Positions 25,336-33,231 of a stretch of 64,000 bases of DNA are shown piece by piece. This DNA is from DASQFI01 sp035633215 (GTDB lineage: Bacteria > Acidobacteriota > Vicinamibacteria > Vicinamibacterales > SCN-69-37): assembly GCA_035633215.1 (NCBI GenBank), contig DASQFI010000058.1, forward strand, positions 124,001 to 188,000, in the 5' to 3' direction. Below the pieces are notes generated by a model. It worked only from the letters and a program-made list of their open reading frames with translations, did no database searches and had not been told where the DNA came from. The translations under genes and the position numbers were made by a program. Within the stretch, counting starts at the first letter, position 1. Each line of letters starts with the position of its first letter.

Positions 25336-26036
25336 ACGCGCCACTCGTGCAGCTCGTGGACCTCACAAAGCGGTTCAACGCGCGGGCGGTCATCCACGGC
25401 TTGTCGCTCGAGATCCAGACGGGCGAGGCAGTCGCGGTTGTCGGCCCCAGCGGATGCGGGAAAACGACCCTGCTTCGTCTGATTGCCGGTCTGGATGTGC
25501 CGGACCGCGGGGAGATCCGATTGGCCGGCCGGCTGGTATCGACGGCACGGCGCAGCGTGGTGCCGCCGTACCAGCGCGGGATTGGCTTCGTGTTTCAGGA
25601 CCTCGCGCTGTGGCCGCATCTCACGATCCGCGAGAGCCTCGAGTTCGTCCTGCAGTCTCAGCGCGTCCCGAAAGCAGATTGGCGCGACCGGGTCGGACGC
25701 GTGATCTCGCTCGTCAGAATCGACAGGCTCGCGGACAGACGCCCACACGAGTTGTCCGGCGGCGAGCAGCAGCGCGCCGCCCTGGCCCGCGCGCTGGTGT
25801 CGCAGCCCCCGTTGCTGCTCCTCGACGAACCGCTGTCGAGCCTGGACCCGGATCTGCGCGTCGCGCTGCGGGCTGAGCTCACCGGTCTGACACGAGCGCT
25901 CGGTGTCACGATGATTCATGTCACGCACGATCGTGACGACGCGGCGGCACTGGCCGATCGCGTGGTCTCGCTCCGCGACGGCCGCATTGCCGGAGATCGT
26001 GCGCAACGGCCCGCCGCAACCTCGTCTGATCGATGA
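25320..26036 (+). CDS. Fe(III)-type ABC transporter ATPase (FbpC-like)
   Basis: This 238-aa cytoplasmic ATPase has Walker A GPSGCGKTT, Q-loop FVFQDLALWPH, signature LSGGEQQR, Walker B LLLLDEP and switch HVTHD, all intact. It is shorter than classic FbpC because the C-terminal regulatory (TOBE) domain is absent. It starts with GTG at 25320, overlapping the permease end; a TTG at 25332 is a less likely alternative. It completes the binding protein-permease-ATPase set. Confidence 0.9.
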   Translation: MDAALNAPLVQLVDLTKRFNARAVIHGLSLEIQTGEAVAVVGPSGCGKTTLLRLIAGLDVPDRGEIRLAGRLVSTARRSVVPPYQRGIGFVFQDLALWPHLTIRESLEFVLQSQRVPKADWRDRVGRVISLVRIDRLADRRPHELSGGEQQRAALARALVSQPPLLLLDEPLSSLDPDLRVALRAELTGLTRALGVTMIHVTHDRDDAAALADRVVSLRDGRIAGDRAQRPAATSSDR

Positions 26037-26050
26037 CCTCAGGAGGTCGG

Positions 26051-26767
26051 ATGCCGCATGGGTATCGCTCGTTGCGGATCGCTGCCTGTGCTGCCGCAGC
26101 ACTGCTCTTCGCCGTTTCGGCGTCAGCTCAGGACGCGTGTAGATTTCTGTGCGCACCGAGCCTCAAACTCGAACCGACCATTACGTTCTCGAACCTGTTC
26201 AACCGCCCGCTTGTGCAGGAGCTGCCAGACGGAATCCCGCGACGCGTCCGGCGTGAAACCGAGTTCGAGATCATTCTCTCAGTGGACGTTCCGACGAAGC
26301 TGCCCCGCCTGGGGTTCACGGTCGAGGCGATCTGGACTCCGTTCGGTGGAACTGCCAGCAACCCCTTCACCGGACGCCAAGCCGCGAATCTGGGCGTGAC
26401 CCAGATCCGGGACAATCCCGTCGAGCTCGAGTTCGAGATCAACCTCGGCGTGATCGAGGAACATCAGACCGGCGGATGGCTCGGGGCGCATTTCGACATC
26501 GTGGACAAGTTCAGCCCGGCCGAGCGACCGGGGGACCGGGGCGTCTATACGCATAAGCTGAACTTCGAGCTCGACACCGCCGTCAAGGTGTTCAACCGTC
26601 TGCGCCCGGGCAGGTGGCTGCGCGACCTGGAGATCGAAGGATCGCTCGACTACGTCGCAACCGGACTCCCGAAGGCTGGGGAAGAAATCGGCGGCGAGCG
26701 TTTTGTCACCGGCGCAAGCAGATGGTCGTTCTCCCTTGTGTTCGTCATTCCGATCGCGCCGTTCTAA
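26051..26767 (+). CDS. Uncharacterised secreted protein of the ABC operon
   Basis: This 238-aa protein has a signal peptide ending at SVSASAQDA and then beta-rich sequence with alternating hydrophobic residues (FEIILSVDVPTKLPRLGFTVEAIW, LEFEINLGVI, HKLNFELDTAVKVF) and a C-terminal aromatic (Phe) end, VIPIAPF. This looks like an outer-membrane barrel or periplasmic beta protein. AGGAGGT at 26041-26047 favours ATG 26051; the ATG at 26033, which overlaps the ATPase stop by ATGA, is possible. The function is not recognised. Confidence 0.65.
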   Translation: MPHGYRSLRIAACAAAALLFAVSASAQDACRFLCAPSLKLEPTITFSNLFNRPLVQELPDGIPRRVRRETEFEIILSVDVPTKLPRLGFTVEAIWTPFGGTASNPFTGRQAANLGVTQIRDNPVELEFEINLGVIEEHQTGGWLGAHFDIVDKFSPAERPGDRGVYTHKLNFELDTAVKVFNRLRPGRWLRDLEIEGSLDYVATGLPKAGEEIGGERFVTGASRWSFSLVFVIPIAPF

Positions 26768-26785
26768 TCGGAGGAAAGGACGGGC

Positions 26786-26944
26786 ATGACGCAACACCTC
26801 GGCGTTCTGTTGGCGGCTGTGCTCGTGGGCGCGCCGTCGAGCGTCGCCGGTCAGGAGATTCCTGCGGACTATCAAGCCGCCAAGGGCGTCCCGGCCGCGC
26901 TCGATGGGCTCGGAAAGAATCCGGGCGGCGATCGGCAGCCGTGA
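26786..26944 (+). CDS. 52-aa secreted fragment resembling the start of a DUF1259 protein
   Basis: A strong GGAGGAAAGGA site precedes ATG 26786. The product is a signal peptide followed by GQEIPADYQA and stops after LGKNPGGDRQP. The mature start resembles AQEMPGEYKA of the DUF1259 protein at 37111, so this looks like a truncated 5' end and probably not an independent gene. It sits directly before another 5' fragment (26947-27034). Confidence 0.45.
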   Translation: MTQHLGVLLAAVLVGAPSSVAGQEIPADYQAAKGVPAALDGLGKNPGGDRQP

Positions 26945-26946
26945 TG

Positions 26947-27034
26947 ATGACGGAGGTCTGCTCCGTCGGACTCGTTACCGCCGTCACGCTTGCCGACCTG
27001 ACCGGCGAGGCAAGCGCCCAATCCGTCGCGACCA
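26947..27034 (+). pseudogene. Duplicated 5' fragment of the DUF5916-type gene
   Basis: These 88 bp match 33232-33319 at 72 of 88 positions. They cover the start codon, the signal peptide (VGLVTAVTLADL against VGFVTAVALAGL) and the AQSV cleavage region of the gene at 33232. The remainder of that gene is absent here. The third RND operon lies between the fragment and the full gene. Confidence 0.7.
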
Positions 27035-27155
27035 CTCAGAGTCGATCACCGAGGTGCGCTCGCCGCACCCTCGGCCAATCACGTCCGGCACGTGACCTGC
27101 CGCCTTTCGGACGGCGCAACACTCAGGTATGCTCAGGGCCGGAGACGTACCAGGC

Positions 27156-27434
27156 ATGCGCTTCTTGGCCGCGCTTGTGCTCGTCTGTTTCGCGGTGCTT
27201 GCCACGACAGACGCCTTCTTCTGCCCGGATGGTTGTCGCCAGGCATCGTCGGCGGCTGCCGCGGATCAGTGCAATGACAGCGGCGCTTGTCTTCTCTGCG
27301 TCGGCGCCTGTGGTGGGCCTCCGTTGGTCGTCTCTGTGATTCCCGTCGGTCTAGGCATGAGCCGCGATCTTCCACCGGTCGGCGTGCTCGCCTCCGCGTT
27401 CGCGTCTGTCTACCGTCCTCCTCGAGTCGTCTGA
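27156..27434 (+). CDS. Small secreted Cys-rich protein heading the third RND operon
   Basis: This 92-aa protein has a signal peptide MRFLAALVLVCFAVLATTDA and then FFCPDGCRQ, DQCNDSGACLLCVGACGG: seven Cys in about 40 residues, suited to metal binding. It corresponds in place and style to the Cys-rich protein ahead of cusA. There is no named family that I can confirm. Confidence 0.65.
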   Translation: MRFLAALVLVCFAVLATTDAFFCPDGCRQASSAAAADQCNDSGACLLCVGACGGPPLVVSVIPVGLGMSRDLPPVGVLASAFASVYRPPRVV

Positions 27435-27454
27435 AACCAGCTGTTCGCCCGAAG

Positions 27455-27485
27455 GTCCACTTTCCTTACCGTAGGTAAGGTGGAC
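27455..27485 (+). promoter_or_regulatory. Imperfect inverted repeat upstream of the third RND operon
   Basis: GTCCAC-TTTC-CTTACC pairs with GGTAAG-GTGGAC around a GTA centre: twelve pairs with a four-base bulge. It lies between the Cys-rich gene and the TolC-like gene. It could be an operator for a metal regulator or a weak terminator; no T-tract follows, so I favour an operator. Confidence 0.5.
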
Positions 27486-27529
27486 TGTATTCCGTCGCGA
27501 TGTCTTTTTCTTCAGGAGGGATGGGTTCG

Positions 27530-28831
27530 ATGGCGAGGTCTCTGTTCTCTGCCAGGATGTTTGTCGCAGCGCTCTTCGTCGTGACGGGATCCGCGCTCCT
27601 CGCTCAAACACCGCCCGGCACGATCACGCTGCGCGCTGAATGGACACTCGAAGACATCCTCGCCGTCGCGTTAAGGCAACACCCACTCATCGAAGCCGCA
27701 GGTGCGCGCCTCGAAGCCGCGCGAGGCAGTCGGCGCTCGGCCGCAGCACTGCCGAACCCACTCGCCACATATTCCGTCGAGGGCGCGACGTTTCCGGGAC
27801 AGGACGTAGTGACGCGTCTCGAGTCGGAGCGGTTCGCGTACGTCACCTTCCCGTTCGAGTCGATTTTCCAGCGCCAGCCGCGTGTCCAGCGCGCTGATGA
27901 AGACATCCGCGCGGCCGAAGCGGACCTCACGGCGACCGAGCGTCGCATCGCGCGTGATGTTGCGCGGACGTTCTATCGCGTCGCCCTCGCTCAAATGGCC
28001 GCCGTTGCCGTCCAGGAGAACCGATCTGCTCTCGATCGCCTCGTCGAATATCTGCGTGCCCGCGTCGCCCAAGGGGCCAGTCCGGAGGCCGAGCTAATCC
28101 GAGCCGAGGTCGAGCGGGATCAGGCAGCCAACGACGTGACGATGGCCGAGGTCGATCTCGTGCGCGCCCGGGCCGACCTTCAACCATTTCTCGGTAGCGT
28201 GTCGCCGCCGCTGGACGCGCTCCAAGTCAATGTTTCCGCCGCGTCGGCCGCTGGTCAGCTGCCGCCTCTCGAACGCTTCGCCGAGCGAGCATCGCAGCGC
28301 GCGGAATTGGTCGGTGGGCGGGCGAAAGTAGCCGCCGCCCAGGCCGCCGCCGCGTATGAGCGGCGGCTGGTGATTCGGGAGATGGGCGGGAGCTTCGGGC
28401 TGAAGCGCACGAGCGGCATCAATTCGATGATTGCCGGCCTGAACTTTTCCGTTCCGCTGTTCGATCGGAACCGCGGCGAGATCGCACGTGCCGCGGCTGA
28501 GGGTACCGCCGCCGAGCGTGAGCTCGAGTGGATGGAGCGCACTGTGGCTGCCGAGGTCCGCGGATCCTACGAGGTTGCTCGACGACTGTCCGTCCAGGCC
28601 GCGGATCTTCAACGAACCTTCTTGAGCCGCGCCGAGGAATCATCATGGATCACGTTGGCGTCCTATCAGGAGGGCGCTGCGTCGTTACTGCAAGTCATCG
28701 ACGCGACGCGCGCGCTCGCAGGGGCCCGCTTGAGTTACTGGCGGGTGGTCTTCGCGCAACGCGAGAGTCTCTTCGAGCTCATGCTCGCAGCCGGCCTCGA
28801 TCCCAGAGGCCCGATCGGAGGTCAACAGTGA
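27530..28831 (+). CDS. TolC/CzcC-like outer-membrane efflux protein (third system)
   Basis: This 433-aa protein has its signal peptide ending at ALLAQTPP. Two OEP domains follow, with long helices and the LNFSVPLFDRNRGEIARA turn. AGGAGG at 27514-27519 fits ATG 27530 (spacing 10) better than ATG 27521, which directly abuts it. The stop overlaps the adaptor start by GTGA. Confidence 0.9.
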   Translation: MARSLFSARMFVAALFVVTGSALLAQTPPGTITLRAEWTLEDILAVALRQHPLIEAAGARLEAARGSRRSAAALPNPLATYSVEGATFPGQDVVTRLESERFAYVTFPFESIFQRQPRVQRADEDIRAAEADLTATERRIARDVARTFYRVALAQMAAVAVQENRSALDRLVEYLRARVAQGASPEAELIRAEVERDQAANDVTMAEVDLVRARADLQPFLGSVSPPLDALQVNVSAASAAGQLPPLERFAERASQRAELVGGRAKVAAAQAAAAYERRLVIREMGGSFGLKRTSGINSMIAGLNFSVPLFDRNRGEIARAAAEGTAAERELEWMERTVAAEVRGSYEVARRLSVQAADLQRTFLSRAEESSWITLASYQEGAASLLQVIDATRALAGARLSYWRVVFAQRESLFELMLAAGLDPRGPIGGQQ

Positions 28832-30033
28832 CACTCCTCTCCCGCCTGACGACGTTGACGTCGAAGCGTCCGCTGATCGTTCTGATTGCCGCTGCACTTG
28901 CAGGTTGCGGACGGTCGGAGGTTCCGGAGAGCACCGAAGCGCCAGCAGCAGCACCGACCTCCGAAGTGTCACTCTCGGCTGAGCAGATCGCTCACGGGGG
29001 CGTGAAGTGGGCGCCGGCCACGGTCTCGACCGTCACGGAGACAGTGGAGCTGCCCGGCGAGCTGAAGGTCGACGAAGATCGCACGGTTCGTGTGAGCGCC
29101 CCGGCGCCAGGGCGACTGCTGGCGATCCGCGCAAACGTCGGCGATCGCGTCACAAGCGGTCAAGTCGTGGCGTCGCTCCAAAGTGAAGAGGGGAGCGCTG
29201 CCCGAGCCAACCTCGCGAAAGCCACCGCCGAGCTCGGGAGTCACCGGGCCGCGCTCGACTACGCCCGGACCGCGCGCGAGCGAGCGGAGCGGCTGCTGGC
29301 GCTCAAAGCGATCTCCCAGCAGGATGTCGAGCGGGCTCGGACGGATGAAAAGGCGGCGAGCGCAATGCTGGCCCAGGCCGAGGCCGAGGTCGAGCGGGCC
29401 ACCGCCGCGCTTGCCCGGCTCGATGTCGATCCCGCGACGGGGCACATCCTCCTCAAGTCAACGCTCGGAGGCATTGTCCTCAATCGCGACGCCGTCGCCG
29501 GAGCCGTCGTTGACGCAGGGGCGACGATTCTCATCGTCACGAACCCGGACTCCCTGTGGCTTCAAGTCGCCGTTCCCGATCGGCTGGTCGCCGGCATCAA
29601 CCCCGGAAGCGGACTTCGGTTCACGGTTTCGGCCTTTCCGGCTGAAACGTTCGAGGCTCGGGTCCACCGCCTTGCCGGTACCGTGGATCCTGCGACCAGA
29701 ACGGTCCTGGTGCGCGCCAACGTCCCGAATCGTCAGCGTCGCCTGCGGCCAGAAATGCTGGCGACCGTTCGTCTGGAAAGCGGCCAGCCACAGAAAGGTG
29801 TCGTCGTGCCAGACGACGCCGTGCAACTCCTTGACGGGCGGTCTGTCCTTTTTATTGCTGAACCGGACGGGCGGGGCGGCGCCGTCTTCAAACGGCGCGA
29901 GATCGAGCTCGTCGCCAGAGGACAGGATCAACGACAAGTCGTCAGGGGCGTCAAGGAGGGTGAGCTCGTCGTGACGGAAGGCGCGTTCGCCGTCAAGGCG
30001 CAGTTTGGCCGGTCCAGAATTCAGATCGGGTAG
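28828..30033 (+). CDS. RND periplasmic adaptor, lipoprotein (third system)
   Basis: This 401-aa protein starts with GTG overlapping the upstream stop. The lipobox AAALAGC gives lipid-modified Cys27. Lipoyl half-motifs (VSAPAPGRLLAIRA and LKSTLGGIVLNRDAV), a coiled-coil hairpin and the barrel domain follow in the usual order for a CzcB/CusB-type adaptor. There is no extra Cys or His domain. The pump gene follows after 9 bp. Confidence 0.9.
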   Translation: MTLLSRLTTLTSKRPLIVLIAAALAGCGRSEVPESTEAPAAAPTSEVSLSAEQIAHGGVKWAPATVSTVTETVELPGELKVDEDRTVRVSAPAPGRLLAIRANVGDRVTSGQVVASLQSEEGSAARANLAKATAELGSHRAALDYARTARERAERLLALKAISQQDVERARTDEKAASAMLAQAEAEVERATAALARLDVDPATGHILLKSTLGGIVLNRDAVAGAVVDAGATILIVTNPDSLWLQVAVPDRLVAGINPGSGLRFTVSAFPAETFEARVHRLAGTVDPATRTVLVRANVPNRQRRLRPEMLATVRLESGQPQKGVVVPDDAVQLLDGRSVLFIAEPDGRGGAVFKRREIELVARGQDQRQVVRGVKEGELVVTEGAFAVKAQFGRSRIQIG

Positions 30034-30042
30034 GGGGCCGCG

Positions 30043-33000
30043 ATGATTGAACGCTTGATTGGCGTTGCGCTGCACTACCGAGCCGCCGTGGTCGGTGGCA
30101 CGCTCCTCCTGATTGGCGCCGGCACGTGGGCCCTCTCGACAATCCACCTCGACGCGTTTCCCGACCTGACGCCGAATCAGGTCGACGTCCTGACGGCCGC
30201 ACCCGGTCTGTCGCCGAACGAGGTGGAGAACCTCGTGAGTTATCCGATTGAAACGGCGATGATGGGTCTCCCTCGAACCCAGGGTGTGCGGTCGCTCTCG
30301 AAGGCCGGAATCTCCATCGTCACCGTGGCGTTCGAGGACGACGTCGAGATCTTCTTTGCGCGCGCCCAGGTGCAACAGCGCATGCAGGAAGCGGCAGAGG
30401 CGTTGCCAGAGGGTCTGCATCCCACGCTCGGGCCCGCGGCGACGCCCATGGGCGAGATCTTTCAGTATCTGGTGGAGTCCGAGTCGGCGTCGCTCATCGA
30501 GTTGAGCAACCTCCAGGAATACACGATCAAGCCGCAGCTCCGCACGATTCCTGGCGTTGCCGACGTCAATACCTGGGGCGGCATGGTGCCGCAATTCCAT
30601 GTCGATATCGATCCCAACCGGCTGACGGGCTATGGACTGACCTTCGACGACATCGCACGAGCGTTGTCGGACAACAACAGCAACTTTGGTGCGGGCTACA
30701 TCGAGCACCGGGGCGAACGTCTCACGATTCGCGGCCTCGGTCGAGTCGCCAACGAAGCCGACATCGCGAGTGTTGTCCTGCAGACCCGTGCCGGCGGCAC
30801 GCCGATCTTCGTGCGTGATGTCGCCTCCGTGTCCGTCGGACCGATGCCACGTGAAGGGGCCGTCTCACGCGATGGCCGCGGGGAAGCCCTGGCTGGAAAG
30901 ATCATCATGCTCAAGGGCTCCAATGGCCGGGAGGTCGTCCGCCAGGTTCAGGAGCGGTTGGCGGTCATCCGGACCTCGCTTCCGGCAGGCGTCACCGTTC
31001 GTCAGTACTACAACCAGGGCGACGTCGTCGACCAGACCACGCGAACGGTGTTCACGAATCTCGCCGAGGGCGGGCTGCTGGTGACGCTCATCCTGCTGAT
31101 CTTCTTGCGGAACGTTCGCGCGTCTCTCATCACCGCTTCCGTCATCCCGCTGTCGTTGTTGTTTGCGGCGCTGGCGATGAGGGAGGCTGGCGTCTCGGCG
31201 AATCTGATGAGCCTGGGCGCGCTCGACTTCGGCCTGCTCGTGGACGCGTCGGTGGTCATGGTGGAGAACTTCGTTCGGCGTCTCGAGCAGGCTGGCGCCC
31301 TGCCTGAGAATGAGCGGCGCGCCCTGTTTCGGGCGGCCGCTGTTGAAGTGGGCCGGCCGATCGTCTTTGGCGTCGCGATCATCATCGCCGTGTATCTCCC
31401 GATCTTTTCGCTCCAGGGACTCGAAGGCCGGATGTTCACGCCGATGGCTTTTACCGTGTGCGTGGCGGTGCTCGGGTCGTTGGTGCTCGCCTTGACGTAC
31501 GTCCCGATGATGTCCTCGCTGTTGCTTCGGCGGGTTCGGCAAACACCCGCCTGGTGGCAACAGGTGTTGGCAGACCGCTATCGCAGCGCGCTCGACTGGT
31601 CCCTGCGCCACCGAGTGGTTCTCGTCGGCGGCGCGACCGCCTGCCTCGGCGCCGCCGTCCTTTCCGTGCCGCTTCTCGGCACCGAATTCATGCCCGAACT
31701 CGACGAAGGATCGCTGCTCATCGAGACGCGTCGGATCCCAAGCACGTCTCTACCGCAGGGAATGGCCATCGCCAGAGATGTGGAACGCACGCTCATCACC
31801 TTTCCGGAAGTGCGAAGCATTGTCACGAATCTGGGTCGTCCTGAATTGGCGACTGAAGTCATGGGTCTCTATGACGGCGACGTGTTCGTCAATTTCCGTG
31901 CCGGCCGACAGCCGAAAGGAGACGAGATTGAGGCGCTTGTCGAACGGATGGATGACGCCCTGAAGGACATCCCCGGAGTTGTCTACAGTTTTTCCGCGCC
32001 GATGGCGATGCGCCTCGAGGAGACGATTTCAGGCGTCCGCACGGAGCTTGGGGTCAAGCTGTTCGGCGAAAGCCTGCCGGTGCTCGAGCAGAAGGCGGCC
32101 GAGATCGTGGACGTCATCGCGACCGTCCCTGGTGCGGCCGATGTCTCGGCAGGAGTGAGCGCCGGAGCAATGCAGGTCGAAGTCAGCCTCGACCGGCCGG
32201 CCCTGGCGCGATATGGACTCAATGTCGCGGACGTGAGACGCGCGGTCGAGACCGGTGTCGGGGGACGGACGGCGACGGAGGTCATCGACGGCCGCAAGCG
32301 GTTCCCTGTCGTCGTGCGACTGGCGGAATCCTACCGGAACACGCCGGATGTGATTGGACAGATGCTGCTCAATACGGCGTCCGGCCCGCGAATTCCGCTG
32401 TCGCAGGTCGCGCGCCTTCGGATCGTCGAAGGCCCCGAGCGCATCAGCCACGAGAACGGGCAGCGCACGATCATCGTGCAAAGCAACGTCCGTGGGCGCG
32501 ACCTCGGCAGTTTCGCTGCGGACGTGCAGCGAGAAGTCGCCCGGCGGGTGTCGCTCCCCGAGGGCTATTTCGTCAGTTACAGCGGCCAATTCGAGAACCA
32601 GCAGCGCGCCATGCGGCGGCTGTCGCTGATCGTGCCAGCCGTGCTGCTGCTCATCCTTGGGTTGCTCTACGCGAGCTTCGGGACAGGCAGGCAGGCAGCC
32701 CTCGTAATGCTCAATGTCCCGTTTGCACTCGTGGGGGGCGTTGCCGCCCTGTGGCTGCGAGGCTTGAATCTCAGTCTGAGCGCCGCCATTGGCTTCATCG
32801 CATTGTTTGGCGTCGCGGTCCTCAACGGCGTGGTCCTCGTCGCCTATATCAACCAGCTTCGCGAATCCGGCAGGTCGCTCGACGAAGCCGTGCGCACAGG
32901 CGCCCAAGTGCGGCTGCGTCCGGTCCTGATGACGGCACTGGTCGCCAGTTTCGGATTCCTGCCGATGGCGATCTCCACGAGTCAAGGTGCCGAGGTGCAG

Positions 33001-33165
33001 CGGCCGTTGGCGACCGTCGTGATCGGCGGGTTGATCACCTCGACGATTCTCACGCTGTTCGTGCTGCCCGTGCTCTACGAGTGGCTCGAAGAGACGTGGC
33101 CCCGCTGGAGGAGCCGGCTCCGGCGACGAGCGGCCGTGAGAGGCGTGGCCCAACCAGCCGACTAA
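30043..33165 (+). CDS. Heavy-metal RND efflux permease (third system)
   Basis: This 1040-aa pump shows the HME-RND N-terminus (HLDAFPDLTPNQVDVLTAAPG) and SLGALDFGLLVDASVVMVENF in helix 4. The DFG..D..EN pattern recalls CzcA, whose helix 4 has Asp, Asp and Glu for proton relay; here Asp, Asp and Glu are likewise visible. Twelve helices and two porter-domain pairs are intact. The ion is not certain; the Cys-rich leader protein argues for a soft metal and the helix 4 pattern for a Czc-like one. Confidence 0.9.
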   Translation: MIERLIGVALHYRAAVVGGTLLLIGAGTWALSTIHLDAFPDLTPNQVDVLTAAPGLSPNEVENLVSYPIETAMMGLPRTQGVRSLSKAGISIVTVAFEDDVEIFFARAQVQQRMQEAAEALPEGLHPTLGPAATPMGEIFQYLVESESASLIELSNLQEYTIKPQLRTIPGVADVNTWGGMVPQFHVDIDPNRLTGYGLTFDDIARALSDNNSNFGAGYIEHRGERLTIRGLGRVANEADIASVVLQTRAGGTPIFVRDVASVSVGPMPREGAVSRDGRGEALAGKIIMLKGSNGREVVRQVQERLAVIRTSLPAGVTVRQYYNQGDVVDQTTRTVFTNLAEGGLLVTLILLIFLRNVRASLITASVIPLSLLFAALAMREAGVSANLMSLGALDFGLLVDASVVMVENFVRRLEQAGALPENERRALFRAAAVEVGRPIVFGVAIIIAVYLPIFSLQGLEGRMFTPMAFTVCVAVLGSLVLALTYVPMMSSLLLRRVRQTPAWWQQVLADRYRSALDWSLRHRVVLVGGATACLGAAVLSVPLLGTEFMPELDEGSLLIETRRIPSTSLPQGMAIARDVERTLITFPEVRSIVTNLGRPELATEVMGLYDGDVFVNFRAGRQPKGDEIEALVERMDDALKDIPGVVYSFSAPMAMRLEETISGVRTELGVKLFGESLPVLEQKAAEIVDVIATVPGAADVSAGVSAGAMQVEVSLDRPALARYGLNVADVRRAVETGVGGRTATEVIDGRKRFPVVVRLAESYRNTPDVIGQMLLNTASGPRIPLSQVARLRIVEGPERISHENGQRTIIVQSNVRGRDLGSFAADVQREVARRVSLPEGYFVSYSGQFENQQRAMRRLSLIVPAVLLLILGLLYASFGTGRQAALVMLNVPFALVGGVAALWLRGLNLSLSAAIGFIALFGVAVLNGVVLVAYINQLRESGRSLDEAVRTGAQVRLRPVLMTALVASFGFLPMAISTSQGAEVQRPLATVVIGGLITSTILTLFVLPVLYEWLEETWPRWRSRLRRRAAVRGVAQPAD

Positions 33166-33231
33166 CGTCTGAGCCCGCGATTTCGTGAGATCTGGCAGCC
33201 TACCTCATTGTTGCGACGGTATAGTGCTGCG

